A DNA stretch of 64,000 nt from Eucalyptus grandis (lineage: Eukaryota > Streptophyta > Magnoliopsida > Myrtales > Myrtaceae): contig NC_052617.1 in NCBI RefSeq assembly GCF_016545825.1, positions 56,686,472 through 56,750,471 on the forward strand, read 5' to 3'. Below, piece after piece: positions 46,735 through 58,769 of the stretch (the stretch's first letter is position 1; every line of letters starts with the position of its first letter). The position numbers were made by a program, and so were the translations under genes. The notes under the pieces are model-generated. The model saw only the letters and a list, made by a program, of their open reading frames with translations. It was not told the origin of the DNA and did no database searches.

Positions 46735-47013
46735 TTGTCCAAGGCACAAGTGAGAACCCTAGCTCTATTGGAAGCTCTCACTTTCATCTCCAATAGCCAT
46801 ATCCAGTTCAACCCAATCTATCTTAAGTTAGACAGGTCTGATTTGGTAAGTGTTTTGATAACTCGGGAAGTGGATTACTTCAAATGAAAATAAGTGTCTA
46901 CTTATCAAGGATAGTTTGAAGCTCCTTCAGCCCACCCGCAGGTTATTTTAGCCCATCTCCGCAGGATGTCTAATTCGGTTGCTGATCGGGCTGCGAAGAG
47001 CCAAACTCTTTGA
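46735..47013 (+). pseudogene. LINE-type RNase H fragment (copy B)
   Basis: Partner of 12343-12621. Reads TLALLEALTFISNSHIQFNP, DRSDLVSVLI and SVADRAAKSQTL in one frame, with two stops near the middle. The same change of frame context in both copies shows common origin. Confidence 0.45.
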
Positions 47014-47677
47014 ACTTTACCACGTTTGGATGCCCCCTTCATGGGCCCTTTGAACTCTTTTGAGTAATGAAGTAAAATCACTCTTCAACCAAGAAAAAAG
47101 ATGGGGAATTCTCTCTTCTAGGCATTCCCACGTGAGGATTTGATTAGCTCAATAAATAAATTAAGAAGTGGGAAAGGGAAACATAATGATTGCCTAATAG
47201 CATTATTGGTATGAATCCAAACTCTAGGGTATCATCATGTGCTTTGACTTGTTTCTTTGAATTTTTTTTTTATCCCGTCAATGTGTAATTGATAGTTGAT
47301 GACAGGCACATCATGGCGTTCTTTCGAGGGAAATAAAATTTGATTTATTTAGAAAATATTTAGTCGTTGGATAGGCCTTTTCTTAACTTGTTCGAATACT
47401 TCCACTATGAAAAAAGAGAGAGAGAGTGATTTGGAGAGGAAGTAAGTAATAAATTACTTCAGTTTGTCCCCTTCAATGCAACATTTTCATTTCTTGTGGT
47501 GATTTTCTATTATAAAATATTTAGTCTTCTTTTTCTTTGGTCAAAATAAAATATTTAGTTTTAGGGAGAATCTCTTTGTACATGCTCAAATACTTCCAAA
47601 ACAAGGGTAGCTATGGCCATGACCGCAAAATTCAATTGCAAACTGGTTGCTTCCTGGGGTAGTGGACCCAGTACTTT
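47014..47677. other. Intergenic DNA, copy B
   Basis: Matches 12622-13325 without the poly(A) micro-insertion. Holds the second unit of the 150 bp recurring sequence (47538-47677). Confidence 0.65.
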
Positions 47678-48239
47678 TGTCACGCCCCAAATCCCGAGCG
47701 TGCGAATATCCCTCGATGGTCGATTAAAAATGCGACGTCCTAGGACGCGTTGCCGACCCATTCTTTTTATCTTTCGATTAAACGCATGCGGAAGTGAATT
47801 AAATAAATACTCAGTCAACCAACAAATCAAGGATAGTAAAACACAACAAATATTGCCGAAAACAACATATTTATTTATCCACTGTTACTTCTAGGAAGTT
47901 TGATAATTACAAGCGTTTCTACAGTCACTTCCTATTGACCCTCTCAAAAACTCTCAAGGATTAGGGTTAACCTAAACTTCACTAACGGTAGGGCCAGCCA
48001 AAAAGTGTTGCATCTCGCACCCACCACATCTGCACTTAGTAGATCTCCACGCCACGACCCTGAAAATGGTTAACAACAACAGGATGAGATAAAATCTCAG
48101 CGAGTCAACTTCTTAAACCTCAATTAGGATGCAAATTCATACGAAGGCAGCCTAATCATGCAATGGCATCCAATCTTACCTCGTCTTGGCACACCTCTAC
48201 ATATTAATACGTCATATATGCCATTATCGATACAATAAG

Positions 48240-51200
48240 TGTGACATCCTGAAATTTCAGTCATTGTTTCAATTGAATAAGTCGGGCCTTTCATCGACGT
48301 GCTTATAGTGTTATTCTCTGAGTTGATCACTCATGAGATAACTAGACTATCTAGGAAAGTCATTAAGGGATTTTAATACAATAGACTTGAGAATTCGACT
48401 AGGAATCGACTACTTGACCGTGTTCATTTACAAAGATCATTACGGCACAGTTAAAAAGCGATCGAGGATCAGAGATAGGTCGGTTCGACTAATATATGTG
48501 ACTAAATGTGGGTGATTCCACTAAATTGCAAAATTCTCGTCGATCGGCACTAGACTGATTTTTTTGTCGTTTTGGTACCATGTGTCGGCATTTGAAATCT
48601 TGAGGTTTTCATGACCACCAAGAGTTGCCAATGTGCCGAAGATGCATGTTGTGGCTTACAAATAATATGCCACGGGTCAATTGCACTAAAAATTTCTGAA
48701 AGCTACACGATTGGTTAGGTCACGCTAAAATCACGCATTGAAATTAACCGCGAATTTGAATCCGATTTCAGAAATTGAAATTTTGTCATGTCACAAGTCT
48801 TTTTAGGAATGTCAACTCATCTTCCGAAGATTTTCTGCAAACCGAGATTTTTGGTGAAAATTCAAAGTGAGGCTGTTTTTGTCCGGAAAATTCAGGGGAC
48901 CGTTTTTTCTTGTGTAATTGGGATGCAAGTTGGTTCTATTGGTGAAGAAAAATGTCAATTTGATCGTGGTTACCTTAGTTGGATTTTTGAGGGCCGAATT
49001 GAATCAATTCAAGAGAGAGTTGAAGAGGATTTGGGGAAAATTCTCCAAAATTCGTAGCTCCTTGATCCCTCAACCTTTGGACCACTTCAATAGCTTCTAA
49101 AGGAAGCTTTGTGTCTGGAAATTTGCTGAGGAAGCCAGCCCATCCATGTGGGGCCTTTTCAAGGAGACAAAAGGGATAGTAAGGAGCATGGAGGGACCCT
49201 CCAAGCTTGGCTGTCCCCTTCTTCTTCCTTTGCATTTTTTTCTCCATTTTCAACCCTTTTGGAGCTCAAGAAGTTGTAGAGAAGGAAGCCAGTTGCCCCC
49301 TAGCCGTCGAGCAGCCTATTGAAGCCCTGGAGTCGTGCCTGCACACTTGCGAGCTGCTTGTTTGCCTGTCGCTGTCGCATGCCTGTCCACGAGTCTAGCC
49401 ATGCCATCTTGCCTCTTATCACACTCATCCATCGTCCCTTGCGTCCCTTAGCTGTTGTGGAGGTCACTGGAGCTCAGCTCGCCGCTGTCCGGCAGCCGCC
49501 TTCACCTGCCTGGTCGTCGTTGTCCCATCCCTGCTGTTTCGCGCCAAGCCAGTTGCCGGTCCACTTGCTCAGCCCAAAGCAGAACCGAACCCCCTTGGCT
49601 AGCCATGTACTATTTGGCCCGCTTTGGACACCTTTCGGGCCTCGAAAGGGGTCGCCGCTTCAGAGTTTGTTGCCCGTCTCCGCCTCGCCGTCGCTGTGGT
49701 CTCGTCAAATCGTTAAACCAATGAGTTTACTCACTAATCTTTGCTTAGGGAGTTAATGATGCTTAAGGGTTGATTAGTTTAGGTTAAGCTTGAATTAAGT
49801 GGTTAGTTAGAACGGATTAATGATTTAATTACTCGTTTATACATATTAGGTGGTTAGAGAAGCATAATTAGCAATTAGATAGGTTGTATTATTTATCTAG
49901 ATAGGTTCAGAAATTTTCCGAGCCCATCTCAATATTTAATTAGACTTTTTCAGCCTAAGTTGCTATTTTTGGTATTTATTGGTAATTATTTAATTATTTA
50001 TTATTTTTCCAGAAATTAGACCGGGATAACCGGTGATCGGAATTTCATGCTGATTGCATTGGTGTGATTGGTTTGTTTATTTGAGTGCTAGATTGTGCAA
50101 TTTGAGTGTTAATTGCAATTTTGGGTATTTATCCCAAAATTTTATAATTTTAGTGTTTAAGTAGAAAATTACCGGGCGTCGGTTTACAACGCCGAAAATG
50201 TTTTTATAGACTATATAATTAGTGGGATTTTATAAATTAAAGATATGATATTTTTGGCTCGGGCCTACCGTGTATCCATATACGATTATTTTTACTGGAT
50301 ACTTTGAGAATAGTGAAATGGTTAGTTGGTGAGCACATTATAAGTATCACACAACTTTGGTGACAACATTATTATATATCTATTATCAACTTAGGGTGAG
50401 CAATACTTGAATCGATCAAATTGTGTGGATGGTATCGATGGTATGGAGTCGAGTGAGTTGACTTATCAATGTTTGATCTGAATTGAAATGATTGGATGAT
50501 TATATGAATTGTATTCACATGCAGGAAGGATATGAGGCAAATGTAAGTCATTTGTCTTATGTGTGCATAGGTAGCCTTTGGGTGTATTTCATTCATAATT
50601 AGAGCTTAGGGGGTGAACTTGTTGAGACATTGTATCACCCCGTCGTGGGCTAACATTTTTAGGTTCTTAGATGGCAATGCCTCCCAAGCGTTTTGGACAG
50701 TCGAAGAAGATCACCGAACAGGTCTCTCAGATCCCTCTCTTAGGCAACCAAGGAGCTTGAGTCTATGAACTCGTAAAGTCCACCGTGTGGGTTGATGCGG
50801 GTCTACCCCGAAGAGTGCTCAATCAATTCATGTCGTGGTATCGTTATGAGCGAGATGGACCCAAGGAAGGTCCCCTGCCGGAATCTGAAATCCCTATGTC
50901 GGTGATGGAGATAGCTTTTGGTGAGAGTACGGCTGACCCTCTAAGTTATGTGGTAGACCCTAGTTCCCTGAAGCCAGAGACCCTGGAGCCTTTTGTGGAA
51001 GATTCGAACGCTTAGAGGACTAGTGGTTTTGGTTGTTTTGTTTGTTAGGCCCCTCTCTACTTTTGTAGACTTGTTTATATAGACTAGACTTGTATATATG
51101 ACTAGTCCGTTTGTATAAAAGTGTGTTGTGGTTTGTGATTTTGTGGCATTGCTTTTCTATCCCATCTCTCTATTGTCTGGGGATTTAATTATTTGCTTCC

Positions 51201-51302
51201 GCATGCGCTTTAAAATGAATGGGTTGGCAATGCATTTTGGGACGTCGCAAATTTAATCAACCACCGAGGGATGGACACGTGCTCGAGGATCGGGGCATGA
51301 CA
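48240..51302 (+). mobile_element. Inner LTR-like element (probable solo LTR), copy B
   Basis: 3063 bp, TGTGACATCC to GGGGCATGACA, flanked by ATAAG (48235-48239 and 51303-51307). Orthologue of 13887-16985. GC-rich block at about 49270-49700. The ORF at 50785-51015 corresponds to 16498-16698; I see no conserved domain in it. Confidence 0.75.
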
Positions 51303-51590
51303 ATAAGTATAATCAATAATCAGAACACATAAATCTCATACACCAAGCATCCACATGGGTCCCGATTATAAGGTAAAACCCATTTTGGCACATCCTATAC
51401 CATGCCTAACAGTTTAACCCTATAATCAAGTGCAATGCATCATCATCATTCACACGCGTTCCAATTATTACAACCCCTTGAGTCACGGCCAACACACGAG
51501 TTGGCGGTCTTCCGACATGACCAGATATCGTTTCGCCCCATTGGGCACGGCATCGTCTAGAACCCCCACCCAGACGGCATTTTATAAAGG

Positions 51591-51595
51591 AACAT
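51591..51595. other. Target-site duplication AACAT, left
   Basis: Pairs with 55322-55326; single AACAT at 23787-23791 in copy A. Confidence 0.95.
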
Positions 51596-52640
51596 TGTTA
51601 GGGAAATCCCTTATGATGTTTTGAAGATGACAAAATAAATCAAAGGCTACTAACATGTTTAATGGTTAAGTAATAGACCATGCAGATCATAGAACATGTA
51701 AAGGATATTATCAAAGTCGAAGGCGCCGGACTCGAGACTCAAAGTCCGAAGCGCAGGACTCGAGACTCAAAGTCTGAAGATTGCCGGACTCAAGACTCAA
51801 AGTCTGAAGACTGCAAGACTTTAGTGTCAAAGTCTGTTCTACATCAGAAGTCTGCTCACTCTGACAAATTCCAGACTGAACGTGAAAGCTGAACCAGAAG
51901 ACAGACTCTATGCTGAAGCTGAACCGGGTAGAGACTCATATTGCAAAGTCTGAGACCCGGGTTGTAAAGTCTCAAGACTCATATCGTAAAGTCTCAAGAC
52001 TCAGACTTTACATCCAGATTCGATGAATCGTAACTCAAGCCCAATCATACAACGGCTAGTGATCTGGTTTGGATTCCACATCAAGATTGATTTGATTGAA
52101 GACAAGATCTTTCTATACGAAGAAGCTTTACTTATGGAAACCAAGATTTCGTTTGTATGGGCGATCGGAATCAATTTGGGATTTTACCTTTGTCACTCAA
52201 CGGCTACCAAATCTTCTAAGATACAGAGCTGTCCAATGGGTATATTGGAAGACGATTCTCCGGGATGCTGTCCAACGGTAGTTTGGAAGTGGAGGAGTAT
52301 TTAAGAAGATCATGGACCGATGAGCAAGTAAGAGACGGAGCGTAGAATTTATAATTCCAAAGTCTAAGCGACTTTAGATCATATACTTGTCTCTTGAGAG
52401 CTTAAACGTTTGTAATCGTGAGAGAAATACCAAGAGAGTGACTTAGTGAGATAGTGTGATCTACTACTAAGTGTTTGCACTCGGAGTTGTAATCTCTTGT
52501 TGATTGCATAGTGGAATCCAGCCAAGAAGGCTGTTATCGTGGGAGAGTGGACGTAGGCTTGGATTAAGCCGAACCACTATAATTTCTGTGTTCTTATTCT
52601 CTTCCCTAACTCCTTTATTTTGTTCATACTAGCACTCTCA
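51596..52640 (+). repeat. 5' LTR of the gag-only element
   Basis: Starts TGTTAGGGAAATCCC, ends CACTCTCA. Its first 450 bp are rich in direct repeats of AGACTC/AAAGTCT. TATA-like TATTTAAG at 52298. Confidence 0.95.
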
Positions 52641-52642
52641 AT

Positions 52643-52654
52643 TGGTATCAGAGC
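52643..52654 (+). other. Primer binding site, initiator-tRNA-Met type
   Basis: TGGTATCAGAGC two bases after the LTR, the exact plant copia consensus. Confidence 0.9.
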
Positions 52655-52704
52655 CAAGTGCTCGGTTTATAAAAGTGTTTTTACTTTTGAGCTAAAGATT
52701 CTTT

Positions 52705-53758
52705 ATGGCTAGTATGTTGGCACTAGGACTTATGGAAGGGCAAAGCAACACAAGGCCACCATATTTTGATGGAAAGGAATACGATGTATGGAAGAACAAA
52801 ATGAAAGCATTCCTAAGATCCAGAGATCTCTTACAATGGGATGTTGTGGAAAGAGGAATCAACCCCATTGCTGCGTCTACATCAAATAAGAATGGCAAAG
52901 ACAAAAACACCAAAGCCCCGCTCCTATGTCTCGGACGGAGTTGTTTAAAAGAGAAGCGCTTGATGCAAAAGCTATTTATTCTTTATATTGCGCTTTGTCT
53001 CTTGCTGAATATAACAGAATCTCTTCATGTGAAACAGCAAAAGAAGTTTGGGATAAACTTCATGTTACATATGAAGGGACCGATCGTGTAAAAGAGACAA
53101 AAGTAAACTTCTTGCTCGGCAATTATGAATCCTTCAAGATGAAGCAAGGAGAGTCAATTGGAGATATGTTTAATCGTTTTACAGAAATTGTAAACGGTTT
53201 GGCATGTCAAGGTCATCCTATTTCTTCCCCAATGAAGGTCAACAAACTCTTGCGAGGTCTTTCAAAAGGTGGAACCATGTCAAGACCTCAATCCGGGAGA
53301 CTCAAAGGATTATGCCACTCTCCGTTGATGAATTGATCGGCACTCTTCAATCCTATGAAGTGGAACAACTTAATGACGAAGATCCTGAAGGTAAGAAGTC
53401 CATTGCTTTAATATCTAATGCTGTTTTTGATGAAACAGATTCAGAAAATGACATGGACGATGAAGAATTTGCCTTTATGGTCAAGAAATTCAAAAAGCTG
53501 AGTAGAAAAGAAAGGAAATTCAGTGGAAGAAGTCAATACAAGCAGAATGGCCAGAAAAGAATCATGAAAGAAGATGATGAGCAAAGAAATCTATGCTTGA
53601 TGGCACATTCAGAATCTGAGTCTAACTCAGACAGAGACTCAGAATCAGAGTCTCATTCAGAACCAGACTCAGAATTCGATGAGGAAATCAAAGGGGAGAA
53701 ATCGAATCCAAAAGAAAAGGAAAAGAATCGTGATCACCTCAAAAAGGCAACAAATTGA
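52705..53758 (+). pseudogene. gag: Gag of the gag-only element, two frameshifts
   Basis: The ATG at 52705 opens MASMLALGLMEG. The gag core follows (TRPPYFDGKEYDVWKNKMKA), then after a shift near 52926 EYNRISSCETAKEVWDKLHV and ESIGDMFNRFTEIVNGLACQ, and after a second shift near 53270 IMPLSVDELIGTLQSYEVEQ. It is clearly related to the gag at 2235. The C-terminus is Ser/Glu/Asp-rich (HSESESNSDRDSESES) and ends at 53758. No CCHC zinc knuckle is present, unlike the relative, so the deletion removed the nucleocapsid end of gag as well as pol. Confidence 0.88.
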
Positions 53759-54278
53759 GGGGGAGCTTTGATCAATTATGGAAAAATCTTTTTTGATTGA
53801 TCGTGATCTTATTATGGATGGAAGGAAAGGTAATTGTGTCAGAATTTATTCTACAAAATCCGGTTAGTGCATCTCTTATTACCTTTTGTCATTAACAAAT
53901 CTCATATTGATATTATCATTTTATTATGACAAAAATGGTACGTGAATTTTATGATGCATCCGTGATTTTTATTGGATATTTACTGATATAATCGAAGTGA
54001 GCTATATTGCATATCTTTAATATTCGATAAAAGCTGATTTTTCGAAATTGTGATTCATGCAAGATATTTGTTATCATTCTCTACGTGAATCCATTATCGC
54101 TTTTTGATTATGACAAAAAGGGGGAGAAGATATGAATATGCATATGTGCTGATTGGTTGATATTATTTATTGCATAATATTGAGCTGCAATTATTTTCTA
54201 TCTTCTGATATCCTTTGATTTAAATTTTTAAATCTGCATATTCAGAGATTGTTTTGTCATCATCAAAAAGGGGGAGAT
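53756..54278 (+). other. 3' non-coding part with three polypurine tracts
   Basis: GAGGGGGAGCT at about 53757, AAAAAGGGGGAGAAG at about 54116 and AAAAAGGGGGAGAT ending at 54278 directly before the LTR. Between them the DNA is T-rich and non-coding. The second run matches 9019-9032 of the larger copia element. Confidence 0.75.
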
Positions 54279-55321
54279 TGTTAGGAAATCCCTTATGATG
54301 TTTTGAAGATGACAAAATAAATCAAAGGCTACTAACATGTTTAATGGTTAAGTAATAGACCATGCAGATCATAGAACATGTAAAGGATATTATCAAAGTG
54401 CGAAGCGCGGACTCGAGACTCAAAGTCGAAGGCGCCGGACTCGAGACTCAAAGTCTGAAGATTGCCAGACTCAAGACTCAAAGTCTGAAGACTGCAAGAC
54501 TTTAGTGTCAAAGTCTGTTCTACATCAGAAGTCTGCTCACTCTGACAAATTCCAGACTGAACGTGAAAGCTGAACCAGAAGACAGACTCTATGCTGAAGC
54601 TGAACTGGGTAGAGACTCATATTGCAAAGTCTACAGACCCAGGTTGTAAAGTCTCAAGACTCATATCGTAAAGTCTCAAGACTCAGACTTTACATCCAGA
54701 TTCGATGAATCGTAACTCAAGCCCAATCATACAACGGCTAGTGATCTGGTTTGGATTCCACATCAAGATTGATTTGATTGAAGACAAGATCTTTCTATAC
54801 GAAGAAGCTTTACTTATGGAAACCAAGATTTCGTTTGTATGGGCGATCGGAATCAATTTGGGATTTTACCTTTGTCACTCAACGGCTACCAAATCTTCTA
54901 AGATACGAGCTGTCCAATGGGTATATTGGAAGACGATTCTCCGGGATGCTGTCCAACGGTAGTTTGGAAGTGGAGGAGTATTTAAGAAGATCATGGACCG
55001 ATGAGCAAGTAAGAGACGGAGCGTAGAATTTATAATTCCAAAGTCTAAGCGACTTTAGATCATATACTTGTCTCTTGAGAGCTTAAACGTTTGTAATCGT
55101 GAGAGAAATACCAAGAGAGTGACTTAGTGAGATAGTGTGATCTACTACTAAGTGTTTGCACTCGGAGTTGTAATCTCTTGTTGATTGCATAGTGGAATCC
55201 AGCCAAGAAGGCTGTTATCGTGGGAGAGTGGACGTAGGCTTGGATTAAGCCGAACCACTATAATTTCTGTGTTCTTATTCTCTTCCCTAACTCCTTTATT
55301 TTGTTCATACTAGCACTCTCA
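54279..55321 (+). repeat. 3' LTR of the gag-only element
   Basis: Partner of 51596-52640. Differences cluster in the repeated AGACTCAAAGTC section near its start, where the order of two repeat variants is swapped; elsewhere only single-base changes and small indels. Confidence 0.95.
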
Positions 55322-55326
55322 AACAT
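55322..55326. other. Target-site duplication AACAT, right
   Basis: Directly after the CA end of the 3' LTR. Confidence 0.95.
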
Positions 55327-56194
55327 CAGTCCGGCCTCAATTGCTGGTTGGCATCCGAACCCCCACCGGGCATTCGATAAACATTGGGTATTGTCCCCAA
55401 ACTCTCATTGGGTGACGGATTCAATTAACTGACCACACAAGCACGCCAACACTTAAGCCAATTTTTATCTTCAATCAATTAGCTCAGTGTAAAAGAGTTC
55501 AAGCTTAAATAACAAATCTCATAAAACCTTTACATTTAAAATTTCGGTAAAATAACCATATGTGGTCACGTATTTAAAATCAACCCATCAAACCTTATAC
55601 ACTTTCATTTTAAAACATCATTACCCCCTTTATCACGTAAAAATATGGCATCCAAACACGACACCTCAAAGTTTGCTATTTTCTTACCAATAAACCATCT
55701 TTAAAAAAATAGCATTTAAAATACATTATATGGACAATCAAATATCATGGCATTACATGCTCAAACGATCAAAATCAAGTGTAAATTCATCCAGTAAAAC
55801 GAGCATAAAATTCTACTTAATGGCTAATCAATCATTAATTAAGCTAATCATGATTAATTAAGCTGATCGCGATTAATTAGGCTAATTACAGTTAATTAAA
55901 CTAAACTCGATGAATTAGCCTAAATTTAATTAATTAAAAATTAATCGACGTTAATTAAAATAAGTACAATTAAATAAATTACAATTAAAATAAATAAATT
56001 ACAATTAAGTAATTAAATTACAATTAATTAAACTAAACATAATTAATTAATCTAATCATGATTAATTAATCTAATCTAATCGTAATTACTTAAAATAATC
56101 ACTGTTAATATTAAACTAATCACCCCTAAACGCAATTAATGCCCTAATCAATGATTAGGAGGTTAACTCATCGATTTCCGGTGACGACAAGCCC

Positions 56195-56202
56195 ACGGTG
56201 AC
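56195..56202. other. hAT target-site duplication, left
   Basis: ACGGTGAC; pairs with 58289-58296 (GCGGTGAC), 7 of 8 matching. Confidence 0.7.
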
Positions 56203-58288
56203 TAGGGGCGAGCACGGTTCCCGGTTCTACCTCGGGAGCCGGAGAACGGAACCGGAGGGTCCGGTTCGGTTCTCAATTCTTGAGTGGTTGGTTCCGGTTC
56301 TCGGTTCCATTTTCGTGGAACCGACGGTTCCGGTTAGGATCACCAGAACCGAAACCGGGAACCGGAACCAGAATCGAGACCGAGAGTACCCTTCATAGAA
56401 ACCTGATTTTTCTTCTCTTTTCCATTTTCCCTTCTTTCTATTTCCCCTGCATCGCTCAATCCTAATTTTTCTTCTCTTCTTCGTTGTCCCTTCTTCCTAT
56501 TTCCTTTACAATGCTCCACCCCCGAGTCACCGATGACCCCACACTGGTTGACAACGTTCAGGTCGAAATCCATGGCCCTACGCATCGCGGAGTCTCGAGC
56601 TCTTAGGGTTCGGGGCATGGCGGTTCTTGTTTTTTTTTCTTTTTTTTTTTGAGTCCCTTCCTTCACTCTCAGGTGGTGGACCGAGTGATTGCGAATGTGG
56701 GGGCGGAGAGAAGGGAAATGGGAGCGAGATGAAGCGGAGGAAGGGTGGTGGGTGGGTGGGTGCGACATGGTTGCCGGTTTCGACTTGCAAAGTGAGGAAA
56801 GTCATTAAAGAGAGAAGCGCCAAAAGGGATGAGGGAGGAGGGTGGCGATGATGATGATGATGAGGACGGCGAGGAGGAGGAGGAGGAGGAGGAGGAGGAG
56901 GAGGAGAGGAGGAGCGAGCTGCTCTTGAGCTAGATTGCCATATGGGGGAGGGCCTTAATGTGGCGCGAGATGGGAGGAAGAGGGGAGAGAGAAGGAAGAC
57001 GACCGTTTCTCTTCTTCGCCTCACCTGGTTTGACGAGCTGCGACTATTTTTGCCATTGCCCGGTTTGACGATGCTGCCGGCTCTCACCGTCGCATGTGCA
57101 GTGTCCCAACGATGAGCTACTGAGGGGCCGCGACGCTGCTGTTGTTTCACCGTCGGCCGTCCTCAACCTCGCCCACTTCTCCGATCTATCCATACTTCTC
57201 GATCAAGTCCTCATCGACCTCTTCTTCATAAGCTCTCTCTCCGTGTCTGTTTTGTGGGTATCTTTATCTAGATTTTCTTTGTTTTGTCTGATTTTCGTGT
57301 CTACGGGTAGAAAGGTCGGAGCTTGAGCCGAGCTCAAGTGGTCGATGGTTTTCATAGACTAGTCGATGGTTTTGGAGATGTGGTCGAATTGGTGTTGAAC
57401 ATGTGTGGGTGCCAATATGCACAAAAGATTAACTCAGTACAGAGAATTAGCAAAATAAGGAGCTGCCAACACATAAAAACCAATTCGATGCATAATCTGA
57501 GAAGGATGTAAAAGTTCTGCTAGGTTTTTGGTTTCGAATGTCTAACAAGGTCCCATTCCTCCATTGACAGGGCACAAAGAAAACCAACTCCCTCGTCGAA
57601 GGCACGTCAACGCAAGCCCCCACAATGCGTGATGGAGCAAGGCAAGATCTTGCAATGTTTGATGGAGCAACAACAACATTCTTACGTTGCTTAACAATGT
57701 ATATACTCATTGTTAAGCAAACTAACATGGTAAAGTTTTTGGCTACTGGTTATGAAAACTCTTGTGCAAATAAAAGATATCTAACTTGTTGTTGGGCTGG
57801 TTGCTTATGCTTGTTATGCTATTTAGTATACTTCAATTTGTGAATTCGTGTGTCTTCTGCCTATCCTACATCTTCATTGGGGATTGTTGGTCCAAACCAT
57901 TAAATTTTGAGATGCTTTGCTGTCGAAATACTTCATATGATCAATAACTTTAATGAGTAGTTATTTATGTATCACATTCTGGTTTGATCAAATATGCAAT
58001 ATAGAAATCAAATAGGGAGGTTGATTCAAATTTAAGTTCTGCCTTTTTCCTTTGGGTTTAGCAAATGGTAATGTGAATTTTAAATTCCATAGGAGTTTTG
58101 TCCTTCTTCGTTATAGTTCAAATCTTAAAAAGAAAAGAAAAAAAAAAAGAACATGTTGGAATCTAGAACCAACCCTAGAACCTATGATAGGGTAGGTTCC
58201 AAGTTCTAAAAAATGAAGAACCTGTACCCAATGGTAGGTTCCAGGTTTCAGACAAAACTGAATCGGAACCTGGAACCACTCACCCCTA
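56203..58288. mobile_element. Non-autonomous hAT-like transposon, 2.1 kb
   Basis: Ends TAGGGGCGAGCACGGTTCC at left and, at right, GGAACCACTCACCCCTA, imperfect terminal inverted repeats. The flanks ACGGTGAC (56195-56202) and GCGGTGAC (58289-58296) form an 8 bp duplication with one mismatch, as expected for hAT. Subterminal regions are full of GGTTCC/GGAACC motifs. I find no transposase. The interior is partly GC-rich (56500-57300) with a (GAG)n run at about 56872-56912. Confidence 0.75.
56872..56912. repeat. (GAG)n microsatellite
   Basis: About 13 GAG/GGA triplets inside the hAT-like element; it produces the poly-Pro minus-strand ORF, which is not a gene. Confidence 0.85.
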
Positions 58289-58296
58289 GCGGTGAC
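58289..58296. other. hAT target-site duplication, right
   Basis: GCGGTGAC directly after the CCCCTA end. Confidence 0.7.
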
Positions 58297-58769
58297 AACG
58301 GCGTGACGGCAGTGAAGACACGAGTCTCACAGCACCAACGGTGGCACCAACGGCATGGTGAAGGTGGCAGCCGCGGCTCAAACCCACGGCCAAGGGGGGA
58401 GGGCTCAGCTTGGGGGTGGTGGTGGCGATTTGAAGCCACGGTAGCCTGGACGGCCGAGTGAGCGGCGACGTTGGGCAAGCGGTGGTGCCGAGCAAGTGGC
58501 AACTCGTCGGGCTTGACGGCGAGATGGCGGTTCGGCGGTGAGGAAGGCGAACGGTGTGACTCTAAGCGGCGGATGGAGGTGGCGTGGTGGTGAGTTGGGG
58601 GTGTGGGCAGCGGTGGTGCTGGTGGTGAGGAGTTGGGCGGCAGCAAGGGAAGGAAGAAGAAGAATAAGAAGAAGAAGAAGAGGAGGAGGAGGAGGCTCAG
58701 TTGAGATGGGGGCAGAACAGAGAGGGAGAGAGAGAGGACAAAAGAAAAAGGAAGGGGGGGGTAGGAGGT

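Larger units (their letters stand above)
51596..55321 (+). mobile_element. Gag-only Sirevirus derivative, 3.7 kb
   Basis: LTRs of 1045 bp (51596-52640) and 1043 bp (54279-55321), TSD AACAT (51591-51595 and 55322-55326), empty site at 23787-23791 in copy A. Internal DNA is only 1.6 kb: primer site, gag without zinc knuckle, then three polypurine runs. All of pol is missing. The LTRs show almost no differences over their last 400 bp, so insertion was recent and must have used enzymes from another element. Confidence 0.93.
26694..56150. repeat. Copy B of the duplicated locus
   Basis: Same order of landmarks as copy A: opening sequence at 26694, LRR-kinase fragment at 46311, outer LTR-like element from 47678, inner element 48240-51302. 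It carries two private insertions, 27218-44019 and 51596-55321. Homology can be followed to about 56150, where copy A runs into the N gap; the real end may be farther right. Confidence 0.95.

Noticed and set aside
56578..57150. Poly-Pro/poly-His protein on the minus strand
   Set aside because: Comes from a (GAG)n microsatellite inside the hAT-like element.
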